Assembly: GCF_017355885.1 (NCBI RefSeq)
Contig: NZ_JAFEUU010000002.1
Span: 372,001-436,000 of the forward strand
Source of the DNA: Sabulicella rubraurantiaca
GTDB taxonomy: Bacteria > Pseudomonadota > Alphaproteobacteria > Acetobacterales > Acetobacteraceae
Direction of reading: 5' to 3'
Length of the DNA: 64,000 bases
Part shown: positions 45,287 through 53,841 of the stretch, piece by piece
How the letters are laid out: each line of letters opens with the position of its first letter
Numbering within the stretch: position 1 is the stretch's first letter
Notes under the pieces: generated by a model
What the model saw: only the letters and a program-made list of their open reading frames with translations
What the model was told of the DNA's origin: nothing
Database searches by the model: none
Made by a program: the position numbers and the translations under genes

Positions 45287-46165
45287 ATGGCCTATCGCCG
45301 CCTGCTGCTGCCGCTGACCGGCACCGCCGCCGGAGAAGCGGCGCTGGCCACCGCTTTGATGGTGGCGCGCATCTGGAATGCGCATGTGCATTGCCTGCAT
45401 GTGCGCGTGGATGCCCGCGATGTCGCACCGCTGGCCGGCGAAGGCCTGTCCGGCGCGATGATCGAGGAGATGATGGCCGCCACGGAGCGCGAGAGCGGCG
45501 ACCGCGCCAGCCGCGTGCGCTCCCTGTTCGAGCGCTTCGCCGCCACGTCGGGCGACGTCTCGATCGCCAATTCCGCCGAGACGGCGCTGAAATCCGCCGG
45601 CCCGACCTTGTCCTTCGAATCCATCGCGGGGCGCGAAGAGGATATCGTGGCGCAGCAATCGCGCCTCTACGACATGGCGGTGGTGCCGCACCCGGAGGCG
45701 GATGAGGACGTGTCCTCCTCCGACGCGCTGCACGCCGTGCTGTTCGACTCCGGCCGCCCGGTGCTGATTGCCCCGCGCGAGGCGCCGGCCACCATCGGCA
45801 AGCGCGTGTGCTGCGCCTGGAATGGCAGCGCCGAGAGCGCCACGGCCCTCGCCGCCGCCCTGCCCTGGCTGCACCATGCCGATGCGCGGCGCGTCCTCCA
45901 TGCCGACGAGTACCAGCGGCGCGGACCGAAGGTGGAAGGCGTGCTCGCCTATCTCCACTGGCACGAGATCCAGGCCGAGGCGGTGCAGTTCAAGCCGCTG
46001 ACCAAGGATGTCGGGGCCGGGCTGCTCGGCGCGGCGCGCGACTTCAATGCCGACCTGTTGTGCATGGGCGCCTACAGCCATTCCCGGCTGCGTCAGCTGA
46101 TTCTCGGCGGGGTGACGCGGCATGTGCTGGAGAATGCGGACATGCCCGTGCTGATGTGCCGATGA
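45287..46165 (+). CDS. Universal stress protein with two Usp domains
   Basis: A 292-residue tandem Usp protein. The second domain (about 150-292) carries the ATP-binding-type motif CMGAYSHSRLRQLILGGVTRHVLE (G-x2-S/H-style variation of G-2x-G-9x-G-S/T); the first domain lacks a comparable motif and may be structural. Cytosolic. Universal stress proteins are commonly tied to low oxygen or stationary phase. Start ATG at 45287. Confidence 0.9.
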   Translation: MAYRRLLLPLTGTAAGEAALATALMVARIWNAHVHCLHVRVDARDVAPLAGEGLSGAMIEEMMAATERESGDRASRVRSLFERFAATSGDVSIANSAETALKSAGPTLSFESIAGREEDIVAQQSRLYDMAVVPHPEADEDVSSSDALHAVLFDSGRPVLIAPREAPATIGKRVCCAWNGSAESATALAAALPWLHHADARRVLHADEYQRRGPKVEGVLAYLHWHEIQAEAVQFKPLTKDVGAGLLGAARDFNADLLCMGAYSHSRLRQLILGGVTRHVLENADMPVLMCR

Positions 46166-46220
46166 GGCGCGACGCAGCCTAGGGAGGGTTGTCGCACGCC
46201 TGAGAAAAGGAGCCGTTGCC

Positions 46221-46451
46221 ATGTCCCATACCGACATCTCCGGCCTGGTGCGCGACTTCCTGCTCTGGCTCGACAAGGAGCCGCGCAGCTACGCGGCGGC
46301 GATCGAGGCCTGGCGCACCTCCTGCCCCCGCCTCACGGTGTGGGAGGATGCGATGGAGCAGGGCCTGGCCACCTGCCACCGCGACGCCGAAGGCACGCTG
46401 CGCGTCGCGGTGACCCAGGAGGGGCGACGCCTCCTTCATCAGCGCCGGTGA
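46221..46451 (+). CDS. Small hypothetical protein, winged-helix-like C-terminus
   Basis: A 76-residue protein, MSHTDISGLVRDFLLWLDKEP at the start, then WRTSCPRLTVWEDAMEQGLATC and a C-terminal LRVAVTQEGRRLLHQRR that looks like the wing and last helix of a small winged-helix fold. A strong AAAAGGAG ribosome binding site 9 nt before the ATG at 46221 supports a real gene. Family unknown; I believe similar short proteins occur in alphaproteobacteria. Confidence 0.68.
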   Translation: MSHTDISGLVRDFLLWLDKEPRSYAAAIEAWRTSCPRLTVWEDAMEQGLATCHRDAEGTLRVAVTQEGRRLLHQRR

Positions 46452-46547
46452 TGAGCACCATCGGGCAGCCGCCATGGCTGCGGGCGCTTCATTTGCCATA
46501 TGGATGGGCCAAGGGCAGCCACATTCCGGCGCCCGGGAACCACCACC

Positions 46548-47255
46548 ATGATCGACATCCGACCCTTCAAGAGCCTGGGCGGCGCTGATTTCGGCTGGCT
46601 CAAGGCCAAGCATCATTTCTCCTTCGGTCACTACATGGATCCCTCGCGCATGGGATGGGGGAAGCTGCGCGTCTGGAACGACGACGAGATCGCGCCCGGC
46701 ACCGGCTTCGACCCGCACCCGCATCGCGACATGGAGATCATCACCTATGTCCGCGAAGGGGCGATCACCCATCGCGACTCCCTGGGCCATGAGGGGCGCA
46801 CCGAGGCGGGCGACGTGCAGATCATGTCGGCCGGCACCGGGGTGGTGCACAGCGAGTACAACCGCGAGGAGGAGGCGACGCGCATCTTCCAGATCTGGAT
46901 CATCCCGGATGTGGCGGGCGCGAAGCCGAACTGGGGCGCCAAGTCCTTCCCCAAGGCGGGGCGCGACGCGCGGTTCGAGGTGCTGGCTGGGGGCCGTCCC
47001 GGCGATGCCGAGGCGGGCGCGCTGCCCATCAACGCCGATGCCGCGGTGATGGCCGCGACGCTGGCGGAGGGGCAGGAGCTGCGCTTCCGCCTGCCCGAAG
47101 GCCGCGCCGCCTACGTCGTGCCCGCCAAGGGCAGCGTCACGGTGAACGGCACGGTGCTGAACCGGCGCGACGGCGCCGCCATCCGCGACGAGGACGAGGT
47201 GGTCCTGGTGGCGGAGGAGGAGGCCGAGTTGGTGCTAGTCGAGGTCGCGGCCTGA
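46548..47255 (+). CDS. Pirin-family protein
   Basis: A 235-residue bicupin of the pirin family, some of which are quercetin 2,3-dioxygenases. The N-terminal cupin keeps the metal ligands His57, His59, His101 and Glu103 in DPHPHRDME and VVHSEYN; AGDVQIMSAGTG matches the family. The C-terminal cupin (about 155-235) has no metal motif, as usual. Start ATG 46548 is chosen because the preceding in-frame codons are not family-like; ribosome binding is weak there. Redox or regulatory role unknown. Confidence 0.93.
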   Translation: MIDIRPFKSLGGADFGWLKAKHHFSFGHYMDPSRMGWGKLRVWNDDEIAPGTGFDPHPHRDMEIITYVREGAITHRDSLGHEGRTEAGDVQIMSAGTGVVHSEYNREEEATRIFQIWIIPDVAGAKPNWGAKSFPKAGRDARFEVLAGGRPGDAEAGALPINADAAVMAATLAEGQELRFRLPEGRAAYVVPAKGSVTVNGTVLNRRDGAAIRDEDEVVLVAEEEAELVLVEVAA

Positions 47256-47270
47256 AGCCTGGGCGCGGGA

Positions 47271-47936
47271 TCAGGCGATCTCGCGCACCAGCTTGATCCG
47301 CAGCGCGCGGGCGAGGTCACGGCGATCTTCGGCCGACAGGACGAAGGCGCCGGGGCCGCCGATCACCTCGTCGCGGTAATGCTCGGCGAGGGGCTGACCG
47401 CCCCACGTCACCTGGCCCTCGGCCGCGATGGCGAGGGCGTTCACCGTGATCCCCTCCTCCACCAGCCGGTCGCGCGCCTCGGCGGCCGGGACGAGGGAGC
47501 GGATGTCGGGGCCGTCGCCCGACAGGTCCACGATGCGCGACGCCGCCGCGAAGGGCGCTGCGTGCAGCAGGTCGCGCGCGGCGAGCAGCGCGTCGCCGAT
47601 GGCGTTCCAGCTTTGGCGCGAGCGCGGCGCGGCCAGCACCGCGTCGGCAAGGCGGCGGGCGGAGGCGGCATCCGTCACGCGGTGCCAGGGCACCACCGTC
47701 TCGGCCCCGCCGGGCGCGCCCCATTCCAGCATGGCGACGCCGATGCCGCGCGGCTTGCTTTCGATGACGGAGATCACCGCCGCGCTGGTCAGCGCCTCGG
47801 CATAGCCTTCGCGCTGCCAGAGGAACTCCTCCGGCGAGATGGAGCCGGAGGCATCCACCGCGAGGACCAGCAGCAGATCCACCGCCTCCCCTGCGGCGAG
47901 GAGAAGGGGGGCGGCGAGCAGGGGGCGGCGGCGCAT
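47271..47936 (-). CDS. DUF1194 (vWA-like) secreted protein, paralogue 1
   Basis: A 221-residue protein with an N-terminal signal peptide-like stretch and a von Willebrand A-like domain; the MIDAS-like motif DASGS is at 28-32 and IVDLSGDGPDIRS near 125 supplies a second conserved Asp loop. C-terminal GPGAFVLSAEDRRDLARALRIKLVREI is typical of DUF1194. Function unknown; vWA domains usually bind protein partners via a divalent cation. A paralogue, in the opposite orientation, is at 51285-51917. Start ATG at 47936. Confidence 0.88.
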   Translation of the reverse strand: MRRRPLLAAPLLLAAGEAVDLLLVLAVDASGSISPEEFLWQREGYAEALTSAAVISVIESKPRGIGVAMLEWGAPGGAETVVPWHRVTDAASARRLADAVLAAPRSRQSWNAIGDALLAARDLLHAAPFAAASRIVDLSGDGPDIRSLVPAAEARDRLVEEGITVNALAIAAEGQVTWGGQPLAEHYRDEVIGGPGAFVLSAEDRRDLARALRIKLVREIA

Positions 47937-47971
47937 GGCGTGGAGCCTAGCGCCGCCTCGTGCCCCCCGCC

Positions 47972-49648
47972 TTACTTCTTCGCCTGGGCCCGAAGGTCGG
48001 CGATGGTGGCGCGGTTGGTCACCTGCTCGGGGTTCATGCGGACCTCGATGATCGCCGGCTTGCCGCTGGCGGCAGCGCGCTTGTAGGCGGGGACGAGTTC
48101 CTCCGTCGTCTCCACCACCTCGCCATGGCCGCCGAAGGCCTCGATGAACTTGGCGAAGTCCGGGTTGGTCAGCTCCGTGCCGGAGACGCGGCCGGGATAG
48201 GTGCGCTCCTGATACATGCGGATCGTGCCGTACATGCCGTTGTTGAAGACCATGATGATGGGCGCGACCTTGTGGTGGAAGGCGGTCGCGATCTCCTGCC
48301 CCGTCATCATGAAGCCGCCATCGCCGGCGAAGCCGATCACCTGCCGGTTCGGATAGGCGACGGCCGCGCCGATCGCTGCCGGCACGCCATAGCCCATGGC
48401 GCCGTTGGTCGGGCCGAGGAATTCCTGCTTCGGCTTCAGGTGCATGAAGCGCGTCGGCCAGGTGGCGAAGTTGCCCGCATCCGTGGTGAAGATCGTGTCG
48501 TCGGGCAGCACCGCCTCCAGCGCCTGCAGGGCGCGGGCGAGGTTCAGCGGGCCTTGGTATTCGGGGGCGACGGCCTGGGCCTCGCGCGCCGCGCGGACGG
48601 ACTGGCGCCACTCGGACCAGCCGCCCTGCACGCGCTCGTCGCGGATGGCGCGGGCGAAGCGGTTCACGTCGGCGGTGATGCCCAGCGCGACGCGGTAGAC
48701 GCGGCCGATCTCCGCCTGGTCGGGATAGACCTGCACGATGGGCGTGCGCCCGGCCATGTCGAGCAGCGTGTAGCCCTGGCTCACCGGCTCGCCCATGCGG
48801 GTGCCGAAAGCGAGGAGGAGGTCGGCCTCCTTGGCCTTCTGCACGAGGCCGGCATCGGCGCCCACGCCGAGATCGCCGGCGAAGAGCGGCGAGGTGCCGT
48901 CGAACAGGCCCTGGCGGCGGAAGGACACGGCGGTGGGGATGTCGTTGGCCTGGAGGAAGGCGGCGATGTCGGCGCGGCCCTCCTCGCTCCACATCGCACC
49001 GCCGCCGAGGATGGCCAGCGGACGCTTCGCCTTCTTCAGCATCTCCATCATCGTGGGGATGGATTCCGGCGCCGGGTGCGGCGGCAGGACGCGCGCGATG
49101 CCCAGATCGGGCACGGAGACGGCGTGCTTCTGCATCTCCTCCGAGATGGCGACGACGACGGGGCCGGGACGGCCGCTCACCGCCACGTCGAAGGCATGGG
49201 CCATAATCTCCGGGATGCGCTTCGCGTCGTCGATCTGCGTGACCCACTTCGCCAGCGGCGAGAACATCCGGCGGTAATCCACCTCCTGGAAGGTCTCGCG
49301 ATCCGTTTCCTCGACGGGGATCTGGCCGACCAGCAGCACGAGCGGCGTGGAATCCTGCATGGCGACATGGACGCCGATGCTGGCGTGGCAAGCGCCGGGG
49401 CCGCGCGTGACGACGGCGACGCCGGGCTTGCCGGTCATCTTGCCCACGGCTTCGGCCATATGGACGGCGCCCGCCTCGAAGCGGCAGGTGATGAGCTGGA
49501 TCTCGTTGCGGCGGGCGTAGAGCCCGTCCAGTAGGTCCAGGTAGGACTCGCCCGGCACGGCGAAGACATGGCTCGCGCCCTGGGCCACCAGCGCATCGGC
49601 CAGCAGCTGCCCGCCCGTCCGCTTCACCATTCCCGCACCATCCGGCAT
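47972..49648 (-). CDS. Thiamine-diphosphate-dependent enzyme (acetolactate-synthase-like)
   Basis: A 558-residue TPP enzyme: catalytic Glu58 in CRFEAGAVHMAEA, PGVAVVTRGPGACHASIG, a central FAD/nucleotide-like domain with GGGAMWSEEG, and the TPP motif GDGGFMMTGQEIA...NNGMYGTIRMYQE. Overall like large subunits of acetolactate synthase, but a small regulatory subunit (ilvN) is not beside it and the sequence fits the catabolic or sulfoacetaldehyde/oxalyl-CoA-like branch about as well. Start ATG at 49648 has a very good GGAGGGAG. Specific reaction cannot be assigned from the sequence. Confidence 0.9.
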   Translation of the reverse strand: MPDGAGMVKRTGGQLLADALVAQGASHVFAVPGESYLDLLDGLYARRNEIQLITCRFEAGAVHMAEAVGKMTGKPGVAVVTRGPGACHASIGVHVAMQDSTPLVLLVGQIPVEETDRETFQEVDYRRMFSPLAKWVTQIDDAKRIPEIMAHAFDVAVSGRPGPVVVAISEEMQKHAVSVPDLGIARVLPPHPAPESIPTMMEMLKKAKRPLAILGGGAMWSEEGRADIAAFLQANDIPTAVSFRRQGLFDGTSPLFAGDLGVGADAGLVQKAKEADLLLAFGTRMGEPVSQGYTLLDMAGRTPIVQVYPDQAEIGRVYRVALGITADVNRFARAIRDERVQGGWSEWRQSVRAAREAQAVAPEYQGPLNLARALQALEAVLPDDTIFTTDAGNFATWPTRFMHLKPKQEFLGPTNGAMGYGVPAAIGAAVAYPNRQVIGFAGDGGFMMTGQEIATAFHHKVAPIIMVFNNGMYGTIRMYQERTYPGRVSGTELTNPDFAKFIEAFGGHGEVVETTEELVPAYKRAAASGKPAIIEVRMNPEQVTNRATIADLRAQAKK

Positions 49649-49753
49649 CGCCGCTCCCTCCGATCGCTTGGCGGGGGGACGTTAGAACGGCGGGCGCGGG
49701 ATGTCGCCCCCTGGGGGCCGGACCCGTTTCACCGCCTGCGATGCGGCGCTCGG

Positions 49754-49768
49754 CTTGAGAATGCTCTA
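49754..49768 (-). repeat. Half copy C of the GCATTYTCAAG element
   Basis: On the minus strand TAGAGCATTCTCAAG starts with the TAG stop codon of the CBS gene, so the element end supplies the stop. It shares GCATTYTCAAG with copy A (4563) but no matching second arm is found nearby. Confidence 0.35.
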
Positions 49769-50188
49769 GCGCAGCACCTCGAAGAACCCCGTCTCCTCGT
49801 CTAGCTGGCGCTGCGGCGTGCCGCGCAGGTCGTAGCGGGAAACGAGCCCGACCACCTCGCCGTTGCGCACGACGGGCAGGTGGCGGAAGCCGCCATCGTT
49901 CATCAGGCGCAGCGCGTCGATGGCGGTGGCCTCGGGCGGCAGGCAGCACGGGTCGGCCGTCATCACCTGACGGATCAGCGTCCGCTGCGGGTCGAGGCCC
50001 CGCGCGAGGCAGGCGACGGCGTCACGGCCGGTGAAGATGCCCGCCAGCTTGCCCTTCTCCACCACCAGCACGGCGCCCGCATGGCGCTCGTGCAGCTCCG
50101 TGCAGGCCTTTTTCACCGTCGTGCTGGCGGGAAGGACGAGGGGACTGCCATGGTGGACCACTTCCGCCATGGTGCAATGCTCGATCAT
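49766..50188 (-). CDS. CBS-domain pair protein
   Basis: A 140-residue pair of CBS motifs (about 8-65 and 70-125): AGAVLVVEKGKLAGIFTGRDAVA and RHLPVVRNGEVVGLVSRYDL. Like the protein at 13451 it has no other domain. The ATG at 50188 has GGAGGC upstream. Between it and the TPP-enzyme gene is a 117-bp gap containing a repeat half copy. Probable nucleotide sensor; target unknown. Confidence 0.9.
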   Translation of the reverse strand: MIEHCTMAEVVHHGSPLVLPASTTVKKACTELHERHAGAVLVVEKGKLAGIFTGRDAVACLARGLDPQRTLIRQVMTADPCCLPPEATAIDALRLMNDGGFRHLPVVRNGEVVGLVSRYDLRGTPQRQLDEETGFFEVLR

Positions 50189-50268
50189 GGATGCGCCTCC
50201 TCTGAGTATTGGGAGAGAAGATAGCCCACATGATGTCGCGGCGGCTTGCGCCGCCGCAAGCACAAGAC

Positions 50269-51234
50269 TCATTCCGGCTGGAAGTTCGCCACCCGCAGCA
50301 ACTCCTGCGACCGCTCGAAGTCGCGGCGGATGAAGGCGGCGAAGTCGGGCCCCGCCTCGCCAGCCTGCTCGATGCCGAGGCCGCCGATGCGCGCCACCAC
50401 GTCCGGCTCGCGCATCGCGGGCTGGAGGATCTCGGCGATGCGCGCACTGATCTCCGTGGGCAGGCCGCGCGGGCCCCAGAGCGCCCACCAGGACTGGATG
50501 TCGAGGTTGGGCATGCCGCCTTCCGCAGCGGTGGGCACGGTCGGCGCGGCCTGCGACCGTTCCGCCGCCGTGATGGCCAGCGCCTTGGCGCGGCCGTCCC
50601 GCGCCGGGGGCCAGGTGGCGAGGATCGGCTCGAAGACCAGCTGGGCATTGCCGGCGACCACGTCGGTGATGGCGGGGGCCGTGCCGCGATACGGAACCTG
50701 GGTGAGCTCCACCCCCGCTTGGCGGATGAACTCGATGGTGGCGAGGTGGCCGGCGGCGCCGAGCGAGGAGACGGCGAAGTTCCACTCGCGCGGATTTGCG
50801 CGAACGGCGGCCAGCAATTCCTGGAGGCTTGTGGGCTGGCGGTTCGCCGTCATCAGCAGCAGCAGCGGCCCGCGCCCGGTGCGGATGATGGGCGTCAGAT
50901 CCGTCATCGGGTCATAGCCGGGGTTGCGCATGACGAGGCGCCCCAGCATCTGGATGGAGGCGGAGGCGCAGAGCGTGTAGCCATCCGGCGCGGCCTGGGC
51001 GACGGCCTGCCCGCCGACCGCGCCGTTGGCGCCGGCGCGGTTCTCCACCACGAAGGGCTGGCCCAGCCTTTCCTGCAGCTTCTGGGCGGCCGTGCGGGAC
51101 ATGGCGTCGGTGGAGCCGCCGGGCGGAAAGGGCACGATCACCCGCACCGGGCGGTTCGGCCAGGGCGACTGGGCCAGGGCGGGCGCCGCCAGGGCGAGGC
51201 CGGGCAAGGCGAGGAGGGCGCGTCGTTGCATCAT
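50269..51234 (-). CDS. TctC-family binding protein (separate from the array)
   Basis: A 321-residue Bug/TctC protein: signal peptide MMQRRALLALPGLALAAPALAQ, RVIVPFPPGGSTDAMSR, FVVENRAGANGAVGG, TQVPYRGTAPAITDVV and SWWALWGPRG. Three successive ATG codons (51237, 51234, 51231) are possible starts; GGGAG upstream spaces best to 51234 or 51231. It has diverged more from the array members than they have from each other, lacking the DNLPS segment. No permease genes nearby. Confidence 0.92.
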   Translation of the reverse strand: MMQRRALLALPGLALAAPALAQSPWPNRPVRVIVPFPPGGSTDAMSRTAAQKLQERLGQPFVVENRAGANGAVGGQAVAQAAPDGYTLCASASIQMLGRLVMRNPGYDPMTDLTPIIRTGRGPLLLLMTANRQPTSLQELLAAVRANPREWNFAVSSLGAAGHLATIEFIRQAGVELTQVPYRGTAPAITDVVAGNAQLVFEPILATWPPARDGRAKALAITAAERSQAAPTVPTAAEGGMPNLDIQSWWALWGPRGLPTEISARIAEILQPAMREPDVVARIGGLGIEQAGEAGPDFAAFIRRDFERSQELLRVANFQPE

Positions 51235-51284
51235 CATGACTCCCGTTTCACGCGAGTAAAGGATGCGTTGCGCCGCACCGCAAC

Positions 51285-51917
51285 ATGTCTTTGCCCCTGA
51301 TGGAGGACGTTGACTTGGCATTGGCGCTGGCGGTGGATGTTTCGGCCAGCGTGGATTTCGACGAGTTCGGCCTGATGGTCGGCGGACTGGCTTCCGCCTT
51401 TCGCGACGAGGGGGTGCGGGCGGCCGCCACGGCTGGGCCGCGCGGCGCCGTGGCCGTCGCGGTGCTGTTCTGGTCCGAGGCGCAGGACGTGGCTGTGCCC
51501 TGGATGCGGATCTCCGGCCCGGAGGAGGCGGATGCGCTGGCCCGCGCGCTGGAGGCGGCGCCGCGCCAGCCCCGCGCCGCCGCCACCGCCATCGGCGAGG
51601 CGCTGGTCGCTGCCCTGGCCCTGCTGGCGCGCTGCCCGGCCCAGGCCCCGCGCCTGGTGGTGGACGTGTCGGGCGACGGGAGCTCCAACCGGGGACGGGC
51701 GCCGGGGCCGGTGCGCGACCTCGGGGTGGCGGCGGGGGCGGTCATCAATGGCCTTGCCGTGGTGAATGAGGAGGCGGATCTGCTGGCGCATTACGAGCGG
51801 GATGTGATCGGTGGGACCGGCTCCTTCGCGATGGAATGCGCTTCCTACGACGATTTCGCCGAGGCCATCCGGCGCAAGCTGCTGCGGGAGATGCGCGGGG
51901 CGCCGCTGACTGCGTAA
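51285..51917 (+). CDS. DUF1194 (vWA-like) protein, paralogue 2
   Basis: A 210-residue protein with MIDAS-like DVSAS (18-22), LVVDVSGDGSSNRG near residue 125 and a C-terminal GTGSFAMECASYDDFAEAIRRKLLREM, aligned throughout with the protein at 47271. It lacks an obvious signal peptide unless the true start lies upstream; ATG 51285 has only a weak ribosome binding site. Differences in the MIDAS (DVSAS versus DASGS) suggest divergent metal affinity. No function known. Confidence 0.85.
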   Translation: MSLPLMEDVDLALALAVDVSASVDFDEFGLMVGGLASAFRDEGVRAAATAGPRGAVAVAVLFWSEAQDVAVPWMRISGPEEADALARALEAAPRQPRAAATAIGEALVAALALLARCPAQAPRLVVDVSGDGSSNRGRAPGPVRDLGVAAGAVINGLAVVNEEADLLAHYERDVIGGTGSFAMECASYDDFAEAIRRKLLREMRGAPLTA

Positions 51918-52137
51918 GGGGCGGGAGGTTGCTTCTGCTTAGCGAAACGGCTGAACGGACGACCGGAGCGAGGGGCAGTCTCCACGCCACATGAGGGAGC
52001 CACGTACGCGTGCCAACGAAGGTGGAGAAAGTTCAGCTTGCCTTGTTAGGAAGCGCGGATATGGAACTTAATGTTCAGCAGCTCCTCTCGTCGCTGACGT
52101 TGGCTGAGCCGCCCCTTCTTCTCCCGCGGAGCAGCGA
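51918..52137 (+). other. Non-coding, AT-richer gap
   Basis: A 220-bp stretch with no gene I can support. GC falls clearly from the neighbouring DUF1194 gene and TTGCCTTGTTAGGAAGCGCG and TAATGTTCAGC are unlike local composition. It probably contains the promoter of the following low-GC gene; a purine run (CTCCCGCGGAGCAGCG) just before its ATG gives only a weak ribosome binding site. Confidence 0.5.
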
Positions 52138-53004
52138 ATGACCATCCTTGTCATTTCGAACTGGCATGAGCGCCCAGATCTGCTTCTGCAGCAGGTCGAG
52201 AACTACAACATCGCCTTTGACGGCGACCTAATTCATTACGTCAACATCAGTGCTAATTTCGCGGAATCTTTCGAGAGAAGCCGCGTCAGGGCTGGGATTG
52301 ATTTCGCGAAGATTGGAAATCTGCACTTCCTGGACCCTGCTGTTCCAACCAAATGGGGCAAGGTAGCACACGCCTATTTCCAGGCCGTCCTAAAGGCGCT
52401 GGCGGATGGACGCCGCTTTGACTACGTTTATTTCCACACCCCTGCAGATCTCATCATCAAGCGCGGCGTTGCCCACCACATTCGAAATTATGATTTCGGC
52501 CTCGGCAAGTCATGGAGAATGCAGGCCACGTTCGAGACCCGGGACGGCCAAGAATTTATCGACACCGAAACGACGCCAGCGTTCCGCGATGCCATTCGTG
52601 CGGATCCGACGTTGGCGCCGATGCTGCGTACTCTGGGCATGGATAGCTTATACAAGTCTAGATCGGAGGGGTGTTTCTTCCGCACCGATCTCTTCTTCGA
52701 AATTATGTACCCGTTGCTGGCACACAAGAGCCTTGTGGACATGCGCGACATGGAGATGGTCTACCCCATCGAGGAGTATCTCATCGCTGTCTGTGTCGAG
52801 TTCTTTTGCAAGGAGCGCAAGCTTCGCAGAGCAAGGCATGTGGTGCTAACGTCGAAGACTCAAAACCAGATTGCCACAGAGGCGGAGATGCAAGACGTTC
52901 TTGCCGACCCGCAACTCTTCGGCATCAAGCGCTTCGCCCCCGCGCTCGACGACCCGCTCCGGGCCCATGCGCGCCAGTTGCTGACGGGGTCGGTGGCGGC
53001 CTGA
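52138..53004 (+). CDS. Protein of foreign composition, possibly glycosyltransferase-like
   Basis: A 288-residue protein that is far less GC-rich than anything else in the window (codons such as ATT, AAT, TCT, AAA are frequent). It begins TILVISNWHERPDLLLQQVENYNIAF, and contains FDYVYFHTPADLIIKRGV near 100, which resembles the DxD-type segment region of GT-A/GT14-like branching transferases, and FRTDLFFEIMYPLL. I cannot assign it firmly. The contrast in base use argues for horizontal acquisition. The last about 25 codons are GC-rich, so the gene may have recombined into host DNA at its 3' end. Confidence 0.75.
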   Translation: MTILVISNWHERPDLLLQQVENYNIAFDGDLIHYVNISANFAESFERSRVRAGIDFAKIGNLHFLDPAVPTKWGKVAHAYFQAVLKALADGRRFDYVYFHTPADLIIKRGVAHHIRNYDFGLGKSWRMQATFETRDGQEFIDTETTPAFRDAIRADPTLAPMLRTLGMDSLYKSRSEGCFFRTDLFFEIMYPLLAHKSLVDMRDMEMVYPIEEYLIAVCVEFFCKERKLRRARHVVLTSKTQNQIATEAEMQDVLADPQLFGIKRFAPALDDPLRAHARQLLTGSVAA

Positions 53005-53190
53005 GCGGAGGCGGCGGCTGGTTCGGGCGCCGGCCCGGGTCGCGTCGGCGGAATTGACAGCTTGCCGCCGCCACCGCTGCAAGGCGCCGTTAAGCCCTTC
53101 TCCGAAAAGGTTTCTCTGTCGCGGCAAGAAATTTGCATGGGAATGTTATCGCGCGGAGGGAGCCGCGCGGCCGAACGGAGGTCCCGTGCC

Positions 53191-53832
53191 ATGCGCCCTG
53201 CCCTGCCCCTCTCCGCCCTCCTGCTTTCGCTGGTCTTCGCGCCCCTGTTGGGCGGTGCCGCGCAGGCCGCGCTCAGCTTCACCGCGAACCTGACCACCTC
53301 GCAGGAAACGCAGCCGGTCACGCTGACCGACGCTACTGGCGCGCCGCGCCCCCTTCCCTTCGGCACCGCGACCTTCACGCTGAACGATGCGCAGACGGCG
53401 CTGACCATGACGGCGACGATCTTCAACATCGACGTCACCGGGTCCCAGACGCCCGACCTCAATGACAATCTGGGGGCCGCGCATATCCACCGGGCCCCGC
53501 TGGGCAGCGCTGGCCCCATCGTCTGGGGGTTCTTCGGCACGCCGGACAACGACACCGACCCCAAGAACCTCGTGATCACGCCCTTCGCCTCGGGCGTCGG
53601 GGGCACCTTCACCTCCATCTGGAATCAGCCCGAAGGTCAGCCTGGGACAAACCTGACGCTGGAACTGCCGAACCTGCTGGCCGGGCTGACCTATCTGAAC
53701 TTCCACACGGTGCAGAATCCGCGCGGCGAGATCCGGGGGCAGATCATCCCGGTGCCGGAGCCGGCCAGCCTGGCCCTGCTGGGCATCGCCCTCTTGGGGC
53801 TTGGCTTCGCCCATCGGCTGTTGCGGCGCTAA
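53191..53832 (+). CDS. CHRD-domain protein with PEP-CTERM anchor
   Basis: A 213-residue exported protein: signal peptide (MRPALPLSALLLSLVFAPLLGGAAQA), a CHRD domain (ALSFTANLTTSQET..., GAAHIHRAPLGSAGPIVWGFF, YLNFHTVQNPRGEIRGQI) and a C-terminal PEP-CTERM sorting signal VPEPASLALLGIALLGLGFAHRLLRR. PEP-CTERM proteins are processed by exosortase and accompany exopolysaccharide. GGAGG precedes the ATG at 53191. The exosortase itself is not in this window. Confidence 0.9.
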   Translation: MRPALPLSALLLSLVFAPLLGGAAQAALSFTANLTTSQETQPVTLTDATGAPRPLPFGTATFTLNDAQTALTMTATIFNIDVTGSQTPDLNDNLGAAHIHRAPLGSAGPIVWGFFGTPDNDTDPKNLVITPFASGVGGTFTSIWNQPEGQPGTNLTLELPNLLAGLTYLNFHTVQNPRGEIRGQIIPVPEPASLALLGIALLGLGFAHRLLRR

Positions 53833-53841
53833 CGCGCTCCG

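Noticed and set aside
52138-53004. Insertion sequence or phage fragment at the low-GC gene
   Set aside because: No inverted repeats, target duplications, transposase or integrase motifs were seen around it.
53054-53100. TTGACA as a -35 promoter box before the CHRD gene
   Set aside because: TTGACA occurs at about 53052, but no convincing -10 lies 16-18 bp downstream, so I did not list it.
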